Numbered from the stretch's first letter, positions 37,764 through 49,691 are shown. The stretch is 64,000 nt of DNA from Acerihabitans arboris (GCF_010131535.1 NZ_WUBS01000001.1:1-64000), one strand, 5' to 3'. The notes: a model not told the origin generated them from the sequence alone. Numbers and translations are program-made.

Positions 37764-38753
37764 TTATTCCCTGAACATTGCCTCGAGGTTCAGCCCCTGC
37801 CCTTGCAGGATTTCACGCAGGCGACGCAGCCCTTCAACCTGGATCTGGCGAACGCGTTCGCGCGTCAGACCGATTTCGCGACCTACATCTTCAAGCGTTG
37901 CCGCTTCATAACCTAATAAACCAAAACGCCTGGCCAGGACTTCACGCTGTTTGGCGTTCAGTTCAAATAACCACTTAACGATACTTTGCTTCATATCATC
38001 GTCTTGGGTGGTATCTTCCGGCCCGCTGTCCTTATCATCGGACAGGATGTCCAACAGGGCTTTTTCAGAGTCTCCGCCGAGCGGCGTATCCACCGAGGTG
38101 ATGCGTTCGTTCAGGCGCAGCATGCGACTTACGTCGTCAACCGGCTTATCAAGCTGCTCGGCGATTTCTTCCGCGCTTGGCTCATGATCAAGCTTGTGCG
38201 ACAGCTCCCTGGCGGTGCGTAAATAAACGTTGAGTTCTTTTACGATATGGATCGGCAGACGTATGGTACGGGTTTGGTTCATGATCGCCCGTTCAATGGT
38301 CTGGCGAATCCACCAGGTGGCATAGGTGGAGAAACGGAACCCTCTTTCCGGGTCGAATTTCTCTACCGCACGGATAAGGCCGAGGTTACCTTCCTCGATC
38401 AGATCCAGTAAAGCCAGGCCCCGATTACCGTAGCGACGGGCGATTTTCACCACCAGGCGCAGGTTACTTTCAATCATGCGACGTCGCGAGGCAACATCGC
38501 CCCTAAGCGCGCGTCGGGCAAAATAGACTTCTTCTTCAGCTGTGAGCAGCGGGGAGTATCCGATCTCACCCAAATAGAGTTGCGTAGCATCCAGCACACG
38601 TTGGCTGGCCGCCTGAGACAGCAACTCTTCTTCCGCCAATTCATTATCAGCGGGCTCATCGATTAACGCTTTCTCGTCAAATGTTTCAGCACCGTTCTCG
38701 TCGAACTCGGCTTCTTCATGTAACTCGTTTACCTTCAGCGTATTTTGGCTCAT
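37764..38753 (-). CDS. rpoS: RNA polymerase sigma factor RpoS
   Basis: Stationary-phase and general stress sigma factor, 329 aa (E. coli 330). Sigma70 regions 1.2-2.4 ([54 protein letters not shown]-type core), region 3, and region 4.2 helix-turn-helix in [25 protein letters not shown]. The main rpoS promoter in enterics lies inside the upstream nlpD gene, and its long leader is the target of DsrA/RprA/ArcZ; the same layout is present here. Confidence 0.99.
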   Translation of the reverse strand: MSQNTLKVNELHEEAEFDENGAETFDEKALIDEPADNELAEEELLSQAASQRVLDATQLYLGEIGYSPLLTAEEEVYFARRALRGDVASRRRMIESNLRLVVKIARRYGNRGLALLDLIEEGNLGLIRAVEKFDPERGFRFSTYATWWIRQTIERAIMNQTRTIRLPIHIVKELNVYLRTARELSHKLDHEPSAEEIAEQLDKPVDDVSRMLRLNERITSVDTPLGGDSEKALLDILSDDKDSGPEDTTQDDDMKQSIVKWLFELNAKQREVLARRFGLLGYEAATLEDVGREIGLTRERVRQIQVEGLRRLREILQGQGLNLEAMFRE

Positions 38754-38806
38754 AAATGGCTCCTACCCGTGATCCCAGGACAGGATACCGTGGTATCCCG
38801 ACCAAT

Positions 38807-39991
38807 TTATCGCTGCGGAAGATAACGCAGCGGGTTTACGGATTTCCCCTTGTAACGAATCTCAAAATGTAATCTAACCGAGCTGGTACCCGTGCTACCC
38901 ATGGTAGCGATTTTCTGTCCTGCGCTTACTTCTTGTTGTTCCCGGACCAGCATCGTATCGTTATGGGCATATGCGCTCAGGTAATCATCATTATGTTTGA
39001 TGATTATCAGATTACCGTACCCTCGCAGCGCGTTGCCGGCATAGACGACCCGTCCGCCGGAGGTGGCCAGGATGGGTTGTCCGCGCGACCCGGAAAGGTC
39101 GACACCTTTATTCCCGCCTTCTGCGGCGGAGAAGTTGTCGATAATCTTGCCGTCCGTCGGCCAACGCCAACCGGTGATTGCCGTGCTGCCGCTCGACGCC
39201 AGGGTGGTGGACGTGGAGCTGGGTGCGGTAACAGGGGCGGTGGTCGCAACAACCGCTCCCGATGTGGGTAACATTTTGCCGCCGCTTGATGGCAACATTT
39301 TCCCTACATTCTGTTTACCTGAATTTTCAGAATACTCATTGTTTGCTTGGGAATCAATACCCGAGCTCATCATTTTCGTATTCCCAGGGGCATTTGGTAC
39401 GGTGGTGGCGCCTTGGCTGACGGTATTGCTACCGTTGTGTGACAGCATTCCACCGCCGCTTACGGCGCCTCCTACTACGGTTCCGCTTCCGGTAAGAGGT
39501 GCCGTTCCGTTTGTCACCTGTAATGTTTGACCAACGTTTAACCCATAAGGTTCCGGAATATTATTCCTTTTTGCCAAATCACGGTAGTCATTTCCCGTAA
39601 TCCAGGCGATATAGAATAATGTATCACCACGCTTGACCTGATAGGTAGTGCCGCCGTAGGAACCTTTGGGAATGGTCGTGTAGCTACGGTTATAAACAAT
39701 ATTACCTTCAGGTGATTGATTAGCGGTGCTAACAACTCCCACTTCGGTTGGCTGTACCGGCTGCAGCTGCCGCGCCGGCAGCGGCTGCGTTTGCGCCGGC
39801 CGCTGCGGTTGCTGTTGTTGCAGCCTGGGTCTCTGTACGGGAGCGGCTGTCGTCATACCGCTGTTATTATCGCCGCCCACGCTACTTATTGGTGCTGCTG
39901 TCTCATCACTGGCGCAACCCGCCAACCATAAACTTGCCATCGAACATACCGCAATGCGGCGCCAATAGCATTTCGGGCTTCCCATGCTCAT
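38807..39991 (-). CDS. nlpD: Murein hydrolase activator NlpD
   Basis: Outer-membrane lipoprotein that activates amidase AmiC for daughter-cell separation. 394 aa from ATG 39991 (E. coli 379). Lipobox LWLAGC with Cys26. A Gln/Pro-rich linker (about residues 55-80), a LysM domain ([27 protein letters not shown]-type, about 115-160), a low-complexity Ser/Thr/Val linker, and a C-terminal LytM/M23 domain lacking the zinc ligands ([37 protein letters not shown]). ATG 39985 is also possible and has better Shine-Dalgarno spacing (GGGGAG). It lies upstream of rpoS and carries its promoter. Confidence 0.96.
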   Translation of the reverse strand: MSMGSPKCYWRRIAVCSMASLWLAGCASDETAAPISSVGGDNNSGMTTAAPVQRPRLQQQQPQRPAQTQPLPARQLQPVQPTEVGVVSTANQSPEGNIVYNRSYTTIPKGSYGGTTYQVKRGDTLFYIAWITGNDYRDLAKRNNIPEPYGLNVGQTLQVTNGTAPLTGSGTVVGGAVSGGGMLSHNGSNTVSQGATTVPNAPGNTKMMSSGIDSQANNEYSENSGKQNVGKMLPSSGGKMLPTSGAVVATTAPVTAPSSTSTTLASSGSTAITGWRWPTDGKIIDNFSAAEGGNKGVDLSGSRGQPILATSGGRVVYAGNALRGYGNLIIIKHNDDYLSAYAHNDTMLVREQQEVSAGQKIATMGSTGTSSVRLHFEIRYKGKSVNPLRYLPQR

Positions 39992-40232
39992 CTCTCCCCT
40001 GTGGCAGCAAAGCCAATCATCATTCCAAACATGCCAGACATTATCGTTATACATCCTATGTCCTCTCATTACTTCATGAATGAGAGTATTTTCAGCTATT
40101 TCCGAAAAGTTAATTTTATGCTGTTAATGCTAGCAACATCCGCAGGAACGCGCCATAAAACAGTTGTATAGAAATTTAAGGCGTCGCGGGCGTAAGCGCA
40201 TGGGGGGAAAGTAGGGATAATACCTGCGGTGG

Positions 40233-40859
40233 TTATGCCAGTTCCCCCCTTATCAACGGCACAAAACGCACGGCTTCGACGGTTTCCACCATAAACTCGC
40301 CGGCCTGGCGCCTGACAACGGTCAGATCCTGGGCATCCTCGCCGACCGGCAAGACCATGATTCCCCCTTCATCCAGCTGGGCCATCAGCGCCGAGGGGAT
40401 CTCCGGGGGGGCGGCGGTGACGATAATCGCATCAAAAGGCCCGCGCGACGGCCATCCCAGCCAGCCGTCGCCATGACGGGTGGACACATTATGCAAATCC
40501 AGCTGTTTCAGGCGGCGCTTGGCCTGCCACTGCAGCTTTTTGATCCGCTCCACCGAGCAGACATGCTGCACCAGGTGCGCCAGGATCGCCGTCTGGTAGC
40601 CGGAGCCGGTACCGATTTCCAGGACCCTGGATGTCGGCTGCAGCCGCAGCAGTTCGGTCATGCGGGCGACGATATAGGGTTGTGAGATGGTCTGGCCCGA
40701 GCCGATGGGCAAGGCGGTATTGTCGTAAGCCTTATGTTCGAAAGCTTCGTCGATAAAGCGTTCGCGCGGTACCGATTCGATAGCCTGCAGCAGCCGTTCA
40801 TCTTTGATCCCCTGCTGGCGAAGCTGCTCCAGCAGAGCCTGGGTGCGCCGGTTTACCAT
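40233..40859 (-). CDS. pcm: Protein-L-isoaspartate O-methyltransferase Pcm
   Basis: Repairs isoaspartyl damage in aged proteins using SAM. Length 208 aa, as in E. coli. SAM-binding motif [16 protein letters not shown], substrate segment [13 protein letters not shown] near residue 60, and C-terminal [15 protein letters not shown]. It overlaps the end of surE by 7 bp, showing translational coupling in the truD-surE-pcm-nlpD order. Start MVNRRTQ (40859) by homology. Confidence 0.97.
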   Translation of the reverse strand: MVNRRTQALLEQLRQQGIKDERLLQAIESVPRERFIDEAFEHKAYDNTALPIGSGQTISQPYIVARMTELLRLQPTSRVLEIGTGSGYQTAILAHLVQHVCSVERIKKLQWQAKRRLKQLDLHNVSTRHGDGWLGWPSRGPFDAIIVTAAPPEIPSALMAQLDEGGIMVLPVGEDAQDLTVVRRQAGEFMVETVEAVRFVPLIRGELA

Positions 40860-41623
40860 GTCCAACTGACCTCCGCGTTAGCCAACCACGACGTGAGCAC
40901 CGATTGAGCGGAATAAGCGGTTAAATCCACCTGCAATGGCGTAATGGAGACGTATCCCTGCTCTATAGCGGCAAAATCAGTATCGGGCCCCTTGTCGAAC
41001 TTTTCCCCCGGCGGACCGATCCAGAACATTTCATGCCCGCGCGGGTCCAGCTGGCGGATCGCATGGGCGGCGGGATGGCGGCTGCCGCACCGGGTGACCT
41101 TGATGCCCTTTATCGATGACAAAGGGAGATCGGGGACATTGACGTTGAGGATCTTGCCGGTGCGCAGCGGCTCATGGGCCAGCGCCCGTATAAGCCGGCA
41201 GGCGATGATCGCGGCGGTATCAAAGTGTTTGTCACCGTTAAGCGAAATCGCCAGCGCAGGAAAACCCAGGTGCCGTCCCTCCATGGCCGCGGCCACCGTA
41301 CCGGAATAAATAACATCGTCCCCCAGGTTCGGTCCGGCGTTAATGCCGGACACCACGATATCGGGACCGGGGCGCATCAGGGCGGTTACGCCAAGATAAA
41401 CGCAATCGGTGGGCGTACCCGATTGCACCGCGATATCGCCGTTTTTTTCTTTCAGCGCCCTGAGCGGCCGGTCGAGGGTCAGCGAGTTTGACGCTCCGCT
41501 GCGGTTACGATCGGGCGCCACGATTTGCACGTTGTCCACGTCGGCACACTGACGCAGGGCGACCGCCAGCGATTGGATGCCGGGCGCATGAATGCCATCA
41601 TCATTACTTAATAGTATGCGCAT
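40853..41623 (-). CDS. surE: 5'/3'-nucleotidase SurE
   Basis: Broad nucleotidase and exopolyphosphatase that helps stationary-phase survival. Length 256 aa (E. coli 253). Metal-site motifs [10 protein letters not shown] (Asp8, Asp9), [14 protein letters not shown] and [27 protein letters not shown]-type segment are intact. ATG 41623 ([10 protein letters not shown]) is the family start; 27 upstream codons are rejected. Unlike E. coli, where truD and surE overlap, an extra 238 bp lies between them. Confidence 0.97.
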   Translation of the reverse strand: MRILLSNDDGIHAPGIQSLAVALRQCADVDNVQIVAPDRNRSGASNSLTLDRPLRALKEKNGDIAVQSGTPTDCVYLGVTALMRPGPDIVVSGINAGPNLGDDVIYSGTVAAAMEGRHLGFPALAISLNGDKHFDTAAIIACRLIRALAHEPLRTGKILNVNVPDLPLSSIKGIKVTRCGSRHPAAHAIRQLDPRGHEMFWIGPPGEKFDKGPDTDFAAIEQGYVSITPLQVDLTAYSAQSVLTSWLANAEVSWTW

Positions 41624-41861
41624 ATCGTTTTGAGCTTTATTAGTAGTTTTATCGCGCCGCCCACCCATTGGGCAAAACCGGCCGGCAAGCCAATAATTCG
41701 ACAACGCTGCCAGGCCGGGAATAGCAGCAATAATGGCATGAAACGCTACGGTGGTGAAGCCTGGAGTTGAGGGGAGCAGGCAAATTACCCATTGTCCGGA
41801 TGGGCCGGGCGCTATGCCTGGACACTAACCATGCCCGCACCCTGGCGATGCTATGCCGGCC
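41624..41861. other. Unusual spacer between truD and surE
   Basis: No frame of note. It contains a REP-like imperfect hairpin GTCCGGATGGGCC...CCTGGAC (41794-41823). In E. coli the two genes overlap, so this spacer is an insertion in the operon. Confidence 0.45.
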
Positions 41862-42911
41862 TTATAACGCAATATCCGCCGGCGCATCCAGCAGTTCCCG
41901 AACGACGCTGGTGGCAAAGCAGCCCGCCGGCAACGCAAACGACAGCTCAAGGGTAGCGTCGTCCCGCCAGCGCCAACGCATATCGGCGGGACGCAGCAAC
42001 AGGGCGCGACGTGCCGGTTCCACCCGTTCCCGGGCCAGTAGCCCCAGCAGCTCCGGCTGGCCGGACAGGCATTGCTGTTCGAAGGCCAACGCCTCGCGCT
42101 CGCTGCCGGGCGGGCCGTCGCCAGGCAGCGGCGCGGTCAGGCTCAGTTCGCCCTGGGCCACGCGCCCGGGCGCGTCCGGCATATCCGCGTCGGTGGCGAC
42201 AAACCAACTTCCCCGGCCGGTAAGCTGCAGCGCGTCGCCAGCCAGGATCTGCCAGCGGCCAAGACGCTCAAGACGCCGGCTGGCCACCAGGTTAAACAAC
42301 GCGCTGCGGGCGGCGGAGAGGTAAAAGCTGCGTTTACTGCGCTCTTTGACCTTGAGTTCGTCCCGCGCCCAGCGCAACGCCCGATCGATATTATTGCCCT
42401 GATGGCCGAAACGCTGGCTGCCGAAATAGTTGGGCACGCCCTCGCGGGCAATACCATCCAGACGATGCTCCACCGCGTCCCGGTCGCTTATCTCGCGCAG
42501 CACCAGGGTAAAAGCATTGCCCTTCAAGGTGCCAATCCGCAGTTTGCGGCCGTGGCGCGTGGTCCGGACAATCTCGCAGCCCTCAAGCTGGAAGGCGGAG
42601 AAATCAGGCGTTTCCTTGCCCGGCAGATGGAGGCAGAACCATTGTTCGCTAACCGCATGGCGATCTTTCAATCCGGCATAACTGACCGAGCGGGCGGGAA
42701 TGGCGGCAAATTTCGCCAGCGCCTCGGCGACAAACAGGGTATTGGCGCCGCTTTTGCGCACCCGGACCAACACATGCTCGCCCGCGCCGTCAGGCTCGAA
42801 GCCGAGATCTTCCAGCACCAGGAAATCCTCGGGCCGCGCCTTGATGATGCCGGTGGCCGAAGGCTTGCCGTGCAGCCAGTACAAATCCTGGGGGTTCAGT
42901 GAAGCAATCAT
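41862..42911 (-). CDS. truD: tRNA pseudouridine(13) synthase TruD
   Basis: Makes pseudouridine-13 in tRNA-Glu. Length 349 aa, as in E. coli. Catalytic Asp in [13 protein letters not shown] (near residue 80), [15 protein letters not shown], and a TRUD insertion domain in the middle. The 3' part is very GC-rich. It overlaps ispF by 4 bp, the ATGA-type coupling of the ispD-ispF-truD operon. Confidence 0.97.
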   Translation of the reverse strand: MIASLNPQDLYWLHGKPSATGIIKARPEDFLVLEDLGFEPDGAGEHVLVRVRKSGANTLFVAEALAKFAAIPARSVSYAGLKDRHAVSEQWFCLHLPGKETPDFSAFQLEGCEIVRTTRHGRKLRIGTLKGNAFTLVLREISDRDAVEHRLDGIAREGVPNYFGSQRFGHQGNNIDRALRWARDELKVKERSKRSFYLSAARSALFNLVASRRLERLGRWQILAGDALQLTGRGSWFVATDADMPDAPGRVAQGELSLTAPLPGDGPPGSEREALAFEQQCLSGQPELLGLLARERVEPARRALLLRPADMRWRWRDDATLELSFALPAGCFATSVVRELLDAPADIAL

Positions 42912-43384
42912 GCTTCTTTAAGCAGCAGGGCCACCGCCTCGCAGGCGATACCTTCGCCACGCCCGGTAAAACCCAATTGTTCGGTGGTGGTGGCCTTGAC
43001 GTTGACGTCATCCATATGGCATTCAAGATCTTCCGCCAGATGAATACGCATCTGCGGAATATGCGGGGCCATCTTCGGCGCCTGCGCGATAATGGTGATA
43101 TCGATATTGCCCAGGCGATAACCCTTGGCCCGCACGCGCCGCCAGGCTTCACGCAATAGCGCGCGGCTGTCGGCGCCTTTGTAGGCCGCGTCGGTATCCG
43201 GAAACAGCTTGCCGATATCCCCGAGCGCGGCGGCGCCCAGCAGCGCGTCGGTGACGGCGTGCAGCGCCACGTCGCCATCGGAATGGGCCAGTAATCCCTG
43301 GATATAGGGAATGCGCACACCGCCGATAATCAACGGACCTTCGCCACCGAACCGGTGTACATCAAAACCATGACCGATACGCAT
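42908..43384 (-). CDS. ispF: 2-C-methyl-D-erythritol 2,4-cyclodiphosphate synthase IspF
   Basis: Fifth step of the MEP isoprenoid pathway, a zinc-dependent trimer. 158 aa from ATG 43384 ([10 protein letters not shown]); a GTG directly before it is an alternative start. Metal ligands D8, H10 (GFDVH) and H42 ([13 protein letters not shown]), plus the C-terminal [16 protein letters not shown] are present. Between ispD and truD. Confidence 0.98.
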   Translation of the reverse strand: MRIGHGFDVHRFGGEGPLIIGGVRIPYIQGLLAHSDGDVALHAVTDALLGAAALGDIGKLFPDTDAAYKGADSRALLREAWRRVRAKGYRLGNIDITIIAQAPKMAPHIPQMRIHLAEDLECHMDDVNVKATTTEQLGFTGRGEGIACEAVALLLKEA

Positions 43385-43405
43385 CACCGGCTCTCCTTAT
43401 TATGA

Positions 43406-44131
43406 TTATGCAATGGCGTCGTTTTGCAATTGGGTAAAATAGAACGCTGCCAGGGCCAAATCTTCCGGGCAGGTCACCTTGATATTGTCCGCCCGGCCCG
43501 CCACCAGCAGCGGCCGGTAACCGCAGTGCTCCAGCGCCGAGGCCTCGTCGGTAATCCGCGCGCTGTCCGCCAGCGCCCGGGTCAGGCAGGCTTCCAGCAG
43601 CGAGAGGGGAAACAGCTGTGGCGTCATGGCGTGCCAAAGATCGATGCGATCCACCGTATGATCGATGGCGCCGTCGCCGGCGCGTTTCATGGTATCGCGT
43701 ACCGGCGTCGCCAGGATACCGCCGACCGATGAATACGCCGTAATCGCCAGCAGGCGAACCAGATCGTCCTGATGCAGGCAAGGGCGCGCCGCGTCATGCA
43801 CCAGCACCCATTGGCTGCCGCGCGCTATCTCCCCCGCCGCCAGCAGGCCGGCCATCACCGAGTCGGCGCGTTCCCTGCCGCCGATGACATGGCTGACGCG
43901 CGCGTCGCGGCTTATCGGCAGGGAGGCGAAGTAACCATCGTCCGGACTGATGGCGACGATGACGTGCCGAATGCAGGTCTGCCGCAGCAGCGCGTCGATA
44001 GCGTGCTCCAGCAGGGTTTTATTACCGATAGCGAGGTATTGCTTGGGGCAGTCGGTGCGCATGCGGCTACCGATGCCGGCGGCCGGCAGGATAGCGATGA
44101 TATCGGGGAATACCCCGGCCGATGTGGTCAT
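43406..44131 (-). CDS. ispD: 2-C-methyl-D-erythritol 4-phosphate cytidylyltransferase IspD
   Basis: Third step of the MEP pathway, joining MEP to CMP. Length 241 aa (E. coli 236). The nucleotide-binding N-terminus [21 protein letters not shown], the VHDAARPC motif and TPVRDTMKR with ITDEASALE near the C-terminus are all typical. It overlaps ftsB by one base (ATG/stop), so ftsB-ispD-ispF-truD forms one transcript. Confidence 0.98.
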   Translation of the reverse strand: MTTSAGVFPDIIAILPAAGIGSRMRTDCPKQYLAIGNKTLLEHAIDALLRQTCIRHVIVAISPDDGYFASLPISRDARVSHVIGGRERADSVMAGLLAAGEIARGSQWVLVHDAARPCLHQDDLVRLLAITAYSSVGGILATPVRDTMKRAGDGAIDHTVDRIDLWHAMTPQLFPLSLLEACLTRALADSARITDEASALEHCGYRPLLVAGRADNIKVTCPEDLALAAFYFTQLQNDAIA

Positions 44132-44448
44132 TATTGATTATCTTGTGAAGCGGGCGCCGCCGTCCGACGTTTTGACTGGTCCGGCACCAGGCGATAAAAA
44201 CTCTCACCCGGCTTAATCATGCCGAGCTCATTGCGTGATCGTTCCTCGATGGCTTCTTGTCCATCGTTTAAATCATCGATTTCCGCAAATAACTGATCGT
44301 TGCGCGCTTTAAGCTTTGCATTACCGGACTGTTGGACCGACACATCGTCCTCGACCCGGACTAAATCGTGTACGCCATTTTTACCCAGCCACAAGGAATA
44401 TTGCAGCCAGCCAAGCAGCACCAGTAATAGCAGCGTAAGTTTTCCCAT
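44131..44448 (-). CDS. ftsB: Cell division protein FtsB
   Basis: Bitopic inner-membrane protein of the FtsQLB divisome complex. 105 aa (E. coli 103) from ATG 44448 ([20 protein letters not shown]). One transmembrane helix (3-21), then a periplasmic coiled coil (about 28-75, with [15 protein letters not shown]) and the [14 protein letters not shown] motif. The start is set after the family N-terminus; eight extra upstream codons are rejected. Confidence 0.96.
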   Translation of the reverse strand: MGKLTLLLLVLLGWLQYSLWLGKNGVHDLVRVEDDVSVQQSGNAKLKARNDQLFAEIDDLNDGQEAIEERSRNELGMIKPGESFYRLVPDQSKRRTAAPASQDNQ

Positions 44449-44607
44449 CCCGCCCCCTGAAAGACTGCCCAATCATCCCATAACTTGTGGCCGGACTCCA
44501 CACCGGGTGTCAAAATCAACCGGGAAAAGACGTCAAAGCTGCTTTTTTAGGCGGGTTTTTGATGGTTTTTTACGGTTTGTTACCGGCCGTAACCCCAGGC
44601 TTACGCT

Positions 44608-44955
44608 TTACCAGCCGGTCAAGAGGGTGAACACCAGCCAAAACAGGCAGAAAACGGACAGGCCGATACACAACATCATCAGTAACAGCCGGCCGGCCAG
44701 CAGTACGCTGAACACCAGGCCGATGAGCACCGATACCGGGATTAACGCCAGGAAAAACGGCCAGGTATAGAGCAGGAAGAATAACGCGTTGGCGCCGTAG
44801 GTCAGGATAGGAACGGCAAAGGCCAGCCAGTAGAAGATAAACCCCGCCATCGCCCCCCAAAAGCCATAGGATGGCTCTTCGGCGGCGCGTTCAACAGCCG
44901 GGGCAATGACAAACTTTGCCGGCACAACGCGCTTGGTCTGGGTGACGTTCAGCAT
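44608..44955 (-). CDS. ygbE: YgbE-like DUF3561 inner-membrane protein
   Basis: 115 aa membrane protein of unknown function with about three hydrophobic helices. Conserved core GANALFFLLYTWPFFLALIPV matches E. coli YgbE (GSNTLFFFIYTWPFFLALMPV). It sits between cysC and ftsB, as in E. coli. ATG 44955 starts just 61 bp after cysC, so it may be read from the cys transcript. Confidence 0.88.
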   Translation of the reverse strand: MLNVTQTKRVVPAKFVIAPAVERAAEEPSYGFWGAMAGFIFYWLAFAVPILTYGANALFFLLYTWPFFLALIPVSVLIGLVFSVLLAGRLLLMMLCIGLSVFCLFWLVFTLLTGW

Positions 44956-45016
44956 AAATCTCACATCCTGGGCTGTTGGTGCATCGGCACGCCGGCTGAC
45001 GCACCGATACGGTTTC

Positions 45017-45646
45017 TCAGGAGTTGATGATAACGCGACCACGCAACACGTCTAACAATTGCCCGGTCAAATGTGTTACCAATTGTTGGCCGTCAAGATG
45101 AACTTCCGCCCGTTGCGGTGCTTCGTAAACCGAGTCGATGCCGGTAAAATGCGGCAAATTGCCGGCACGGGCTTTTTTATATAAACCTTTGGGATCGCGG
45201 GCTTCACACATCGCCAGCGGCGTGTCAACATACACTTCAATAAAGCGCCCCTCGGGCAGCAGATCGCGTACCATCCGGCGCTCGGCGCGATGCGGGGAGA
45301 TAAAGGCGGTGAGCACCACCAGCCCGGCATCCACCATCAGGCGGGCGACTTCGCCCACCCGGCGGATATTTTCCCGGCGGTCCTCATCGCTGAAACCCAA
45401 ATCTTGACATAAACCGTGGCGCACGTTATCGCCGTCCAGCAGATAGGTGCTGATCCCCAGCGGATGCAGCGCCTGCTCCAGGGCGCCCGCCAGCGTGGAT
45501 TTGCCCGAGCCGGAGAGGCCGGTAAACCAGACCACCGCCCCCTGGTGCCGGTGCAGCCGTTCGCGATCTTCCCGGGTAACCGGGTGTTGATGCCAGACGA
45601 TATTATTGTCAGGCGGCATGGGTGGCTGAGCGTGACGATCGGCCAT
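45017..45646 (-). CDS. cysC: Adenylyl-sulfate kinase CysC
   Basis: Phosphorylates APS to PAPS in sulfate assimilation. Length 209 aa (E. coli 201, the extra residues at the N-terminus). P-loop [17 protein letters not shown] (about 41-57), [21 protein letters not shown] and [10 protein letters not shown] are intact. Separated from cysN by 2 bp; last of cysG-cysD-cysN-cysC. Confidence 0.98.
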   Translation of the reverse strand: MADRHAQPPMPPDNNIVWHQHPVTREDRERLHRHQGAVVWFTGLSGSGKSTLAGALEQALHPLGISTYLLDGDNVRHGLCQDLGFSDEDRRENIRRVGEVARLMVDAGLVVLTAFISPHRAERRMVRDLLPEGRFIEVYVDTPLAMCEARDPKGLYKKARAGNLPHFTGIDSVYEAPQRAEVHLDGQQLVTHLTGQLLDVLRGRVIINS

Positions 45647-45648
45647 GG

Positions 45649-47076
45649 CTATTTCCCGCCCAGCAAATCGCGCGCGCCCCAGTGCGGGAAGTGGCGGCGG
45701 ACCAGCGCGTTCAGCTCCAGCTCAAAGGTGCTGTGCTTTTCCTGCTCGTTAAAGACGTCCGCCAACGGCTCGCGCACCATGCCGGCGCCGACGGTAACGT
45801 TACTGAGCCGGTCGATGAAAATCATGCCGCCGGTGACGGCGTTATGCGGATATTTATCCACCACCATCGGCTCGTCGAACGCCAGTTCCACCAGGCCGAT
45901 GCCATTAAGCGGCAGACTGTCCACCACACGCTGGGTCAGACTGTTGATCTCCACCTGGTACTGGATATTTTCAATCCGGGCGCGGGTCTTTTTTCCGCCT
46001 ATTTTGATATCGAAACTTTGGCCGGCCACCAGCGGCTTTTCGGTCATCCAGACCACATCCACCAGGGCGTTGCGCACCGGCTGCAGCGTTTCGGCGGCAT
46101 CCACCACCAGATCGCCCCGGCTGATGTCGATTTCATCCGCCAGCACCAGCGTCACCGCCTCGCCGGCCCAGGCTTCGGTTACATCGCCGTCAAAGGTCAC
46201 GATGCGGGCGATGGACGAGGCGACTCCCGAGGGCAGCACTTTAATCTGCTGCCCCACCCGCAGCACGCCCGCCGCCACGGTGCCGGCGTAACCACGAAAG
46301 TCGAGGTTGGGACGGTTAACATACTGGACGGGAAAACGCATCGGCTGCTGTTCGTTAAGCTTGATCACCTCGACCGTTTCCAGCACGTCCAGCAGCGTCG
46401 GGCCGCTGTACCAGGACATGGCGACGCTTGGCGTTACTACGTTATCACCATCCAGGGCGGAAATCGGCACGAAGGTAATGCTGAGATCGACCGGCAGTTC
46501 CTCGGCAAAACGCAGGTAGTCCTGCTTAAACTGTTCAAATACCGCCTGCCGGTAGTCCACCAGATCCATTTTATTTACCGCTACCACCAGGTGACGAATG
46601 CCCAGCAGCGTGCTGATAAAACTGTGGCGCCGGGTCTGATCCAGCACGCCTTTACGCGCGTCGATTAACAGGATCGCCAGATCGCAGGTTGACGCGCCGG
46701 TGGCCATGTTGCGGGTATATTGCTCATGCCCGGGGGTGTCGGCGATAATAAACTTGCGCTTTTCGGTGGAGAAATAGCGGTAGGCCACGTCAATGGTGAT
46801 GCCCTGCTCCCGTTCAGCCTGCAGGCCGTCCACCAGCAGCGCCAGATCCAGCTTTTCGCCCTGGGTGCCCATACGCTTGCTATCGGAGTGCAGCGTGGTC
46901 AGCTGGTCTTCGTAAATTTGCCGGGTATCGTGCAGCAGGCGGCCGATCAGGGTGCTTTTGCCGTCATCCACGCTGCCGCAGGTGAGAAAGCGCAGCAGGC
47001 TTTTATACTGTTGCGAGTGCAGGTAGGCTTCCACCCCGCCCTGTTCGGCGATCTGTTTAGCTATAGTCGTATTCAT
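45649..47076 (-). CDS. cysN: Sulfate adenylyltransferase subunit 1 CysN
   Basis: GTPase subunit of ATP sulfurylase; GTP hydrolysis drives APS formation with CysD. Length 475 aa, as in E. coli. EF-Tu-like GTPase motifs [15 protein letters not shown] (about 32), [17 protein letters not shown], and NKMDLVDY are present, then domains 2 and 3. Between cysD (12 bp) and cysC (2 bp). Confidence 0.99.
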   Translation of the reverse strand: MNTTIAKQIAEQGGVEAYLHSQQYKSLLRFLTCGSVDDGKSTLIGRLLHDTRQIYEDQLTTLHSDSKRMGTQGEKLDLALLVDGLQAEREQGITIDVAYRYFSTEKRKFIIADTPGHEQYTRNMATGASTCDLAILLIDARKGVLDQTRRHSFISTLLGIRHLVVAVNKMDLVDYRQAVFEQFKQDYLRFAEELPVDLSITFVPISALDGDNVVTPSVAMSWYSGPTLLDVLETVEVIKLNEQQPMRFPVQYVNRPNLDFRGYAGTVAAGVLRVGQQIKVLPSGVASSIARIVTFDGDVTEAWAGEAVTLVLADEIDISRGDLVVDAAETLQPVRNALVDVVWMTEKPLVAGQSFDIKIGGKKTRARIENIQYQVEINSLTQRVVDSLPLNGIGLVELAFDEPMVVDKYPHNAVTGGMIFIDRLSNVTVGAGMVREPLADVFNEQEKHSTFELELNALVRRHFPHWGARDLLGGK

Positions 47077-47088
47077 GTCGATCGCTCC

Positions 47089-47997
47089 TTAAAAGTAACC
47101 CTGACGCTTTTTCAGTTCCATCGATCCGGACTGATCGCGGTCGATAACCCGTCCCTGCCTCTCGCTGGTGGTGGATACCAGCATTTCCTCGATAATTTCC
47201 GGCAGGGTTTGCGCCGTGGAGTCCACCGCGCCGGTCAGCGGCCAGCAGCCGAGGGTACGAAAACGCACCATGCGCTGGCTGATGACTTCGCCGGGCTGCA
47301 GGTCGATGCGATCGTCGTCGACCATCAGCAGCATGCCGTCGCGCGCCAGCACCGGGCGCGGCTTGGCCAGGTAAAGCGGCACTATCTCTATATTTTCCAG
47401 GTAGATATATTGCCAGATATCCAGCTCGGTCCAGTTGGACAGGGGGAATACGCGAATGCTCTCGCCTTTGTTGATCTGGCCGTTATAGTTATGCCACAGT
47501 TCCGGCCGCTGGTTTTTCGGATCCCAGCGGTGAAAACGATCGCGGAACGAGTAGATTCGTTCCTTGGCGCGGGATTTTTCTTCATCACGCCGGGCGCCGC
47601 CGAACGCGGCGTCAAAGCCGTATTTGTTCAGCGCCTGCTTCAGCCCCTCGGTTTTCATGATATCGGTATGCTTGGCGCTGCCGTGGATAAAGGGGTTGAT
47701 GCCCATCGCCACCCCGTCCGGGTTACGGTGCACCAGCAGTTCAAAGCCATAGGCCTTGGCGGTGCGATCGCGAAATTCGTACATTTCACGGAATTTCCAG
47801 CCGGTGTCCACATGCAAGAGCGGAAACGGCAGCGTGCCGGGGAAAAACGCCTTGCGCGCCAGATGCAGCATCACCGAGGAGTCTTTGCCGATGGAGTACA
47901 TCATCACCGGGTTGGCGAATTCGGCCGCCACTTCGCGGATGATATGGATGCTTTCCGCCTCCAGCTGCCGCAAATGAGTATGTCGTTGTTGATCCAT
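47089..47997 (-). CDS. cysD: Sulfate adenylyltransferase subunit 2 CysD
   Basis: Catalytic PP-loop subunit of ATP sulfurylase, making APS from ATP and sulfate. 302 aa, as in E. coli. PP-motif [18 protein letters not shown], and [23 protein letters not shown] 47997 ([16 protein letters not shown]) is chosen by homology; 35 upstream in-frame codons overlap cysG and are not used. Confidence 0.98.
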   Translation of the reverse strand: MDQQRHTHLRQLEAESIHIIREVAAEFANPVMMYSIGKDSSVMLHLARKAFFPGTLPFPLLHVDTGWKFREMYEFRDRTAKAYGFELLVHRNPDGVAMGINPFIHGSAKHTDIMKTEGLKQALNKYGFDAAFGGARRDEEKSRAKERIYSFRDRFHRWDPKNQRPELWHNYNGQINKGESIRVFPLSNWTELDIWQYIYLENIEIVPLYLAKPRPVLARDGMLLMVDDDRIDLQPGEVISQRMVRFRTLGCWPLTGAVDSTAQTLPEIIEEMLVSTTSERQGRVIDRDQSGSMELKKRQGYF

Positions 47998-48007
47998 TTT
48001 TACGTCC

Positions 48008-49423
48008 TTAAGCCAGGTTAACCAACGTCGCGCGCCGATGCGCCGCCAATTGTTGGGCGCCAAACCAGGCAATTTCATCATGAAGGGTGACAACTTCGCC
48101 AATAACCAGCAAAGCCGGGGTCGACGCCTGTTGCGCCAGGGTGTCGAGTTGTTCCAGGGTACCGGTGAACACCTGCTGATCGGCGCGGGTGCCGCGGCTT
48201 ATCACCGCCACCGGCGTATCCGGCGCGCGGCCGTGGAGGATCAGCTGCCGGCTGATATCCGCCGCTTTCATTATCCCCATATAGATAGCCAGGGTCTGGC
48301 GACCCGCCGCCAGCGCCGGCCAGTCGAGACTGCCGCCCCCGCGTCGCGCATGGCCGGTAATAAAGGTCACGCTTTGCGCGTGATCGCGGTGAGTCAGGGG
48401 AATGCCGGCATACGCCGTGGCGCCGGCGGCGGCGGTCACCCCCGGCACCACCTGGAAAGCAATGCCGGCGGCGGCAACCGCCTGCAGCTCCTCGCCGCCG
48501 CGCCCGAAGATAAAGGGATCGCCGCCCTTCAGGCGCACCACGCGTTTACCCTGCAGCGCATGATCAATCAGCCGTCGGTTGATCTCTTCCTGCGGCATGC
48601 AGAAATCGCCGGCGCGTTTACCGACGCAAATGCGTTCGGCGTCGCGCCGCACCAGTTCCAGCACTTCGTCGCTGACCAGGAAATCGTAAAGCACCACGTC
48701 CGCCTGCTGCATTAATTGCAGGGCGCGCAGCGTCAGCAAACCGGCATCGCCCGGCCCGGCGCCCACCAGCGCCACCTCGCCGCCCTGCTCGGCCGGCGCG
48801 ATCAGTTCCCGCTCCAGCTCGTCCTGGGCGCTCTCAAGCTGCCCCTGCGCCACCAGGCTGGCAAAACGCCCGTTAAGCGCCCGCTCCCAAAAACGCCGCC
48901 GTCCGCCCATCGAGGAAACATGCTGCTTTACCCGTTCGCGGAAGGCGCCGGCCATATCCGCCATCGGGCCGAGGAAAGCCGGCAGCAGGGATTCAAGTTT
49001 TTCACGCAGGATACGCGCCAGCACCGGCGCCTTGCCCCCGGAAGAGATGGCTATCATGATGGGCGAACGATCGACAATGGAGGGGAAGATAAACGAGCAT
49101 TTGGGCTGGTCATCGACCACGTTGGCCAGGATCTGCCGCCGATCGGCCGCCGCATAGACCTCGGCGTTCAGCACCGGATCGTTGGTGGCGGCAATCACCA
49201 GGAACACGCCGTCGAGCATAGCGGGGGAAAATATTTCCCCCAGCCACTGGATACGGCCCGACCGCGCCTGCAGTTCAAGCTCAGGCGAGAGCCGGCGCGC
49301 AACTACCCTGACCTCAGCGCCCGCGCGCTGTAGCAGCAGGATCTTGCGTGCGGCGACCTCGCCCCCACCGACCACCAGTACCGGACGCTGCCTGAGATCG
49401 GCAAAAAGAGGTAAATAATCCAC
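48008..49423 (-). CDS. cysG: Siroheme synthase CysG
   Basis: Trifunctional enzyme making siroheme from uroporphyrinogen III, the cofactor of the sulfite reductase CysI encoded further along this window. Length 471 aa (E. coli 457). An N-terminal NAD-dependent dehydrogenase/ferrochelatase part ([25 protein letters not shown] with the phosphoserine site) is followed by a C-terminal SAM-dependent methyltransferase ([32 protein letters not shown]). It begins the cysG-cysDNC operon; in E. coli K-12 cysG lies by nir genes, whereas this linkage is typical of Yersinia/Sodalis-type genomes. Confidence 0.98.
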   Translation of the reverse strand: MDYLPLFADLRQRPVLVVGGGEVAARKILLLQRAGAEVRVVARRLSPELELQARSGRIQWLGEIFSPAMLDGVFLVIAATNDPVLNAEVYAAADRRQILANVVDDQPKCSFIFPSIVDRSPIMIAISSGGKAPVLARILREKLESLLPAFLGPMADMAGAFRERVKQHVSSMGGRRRFWERALNGRFASLVAQGQLESAQDELERELIAPAEQGGEVALVGAGPGDAGLLTLRALQLMQQADVVLYDFLVSDEVLELVRRDAERICVGKRAGDFCMPQEEINRRLIDHALQGKRVVRLKGGDPFIFGRGGEELQAVAAAGIAFQVVPGVTAAAGATAYAGIPLTHRDHAQSVTFITGHARRGGGSLDWPALAAGRQTLAIYMGIMKAADISRQLILHGRAPDTPVAVISRGTRADQQVFTGTLEQLDTLAQQASTPALLVIGEVVTLHDEIAWFGAQQLAAHRRATLVNLA

Positions 49424-49691
49424 AGCTACCTTTTATGATATGGCTTAGCAATAATGTGACTATACGTCTTGCGATTAGGTTCTATGAAATAGTTAATTGG
49501 AATTACAATTGCTTTAATGGAATAACGCCGCGTTTTAGCCCACGCCGGGCGGCGGCCCGGTGGCGAATCGTGCGATCGTTTCGTCACCGCGCAGGGTACA
49601 AATTGTATTGCTACCGTGGCGGTACCATACTATAGCGCTGGATTGAGCGGCAAAAAACGATGCCGTTCCCGTCAATTAAGGATACTGGTTT
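49424..49691. promoter_or_regulatory. Divergent control region cysG / iap
   Basis: AT-rich near cysG (49430-49530), then GC-rich near iap. It must hold the cysG-cysDNC promoter and, by analogy with other cys operons, CysB sites. The AT-rich ATTCCATTAAAGCAATTG on the minus strand is a possible one, not proven. Confidence 0.4.

Noticed and set aside
46720-48021. 433-codon frame antisense to cysN and cysD
   Set aside because: Spans two well-supported genes on the other strand and is His/Gln/Arg-rich, typical of shadows.
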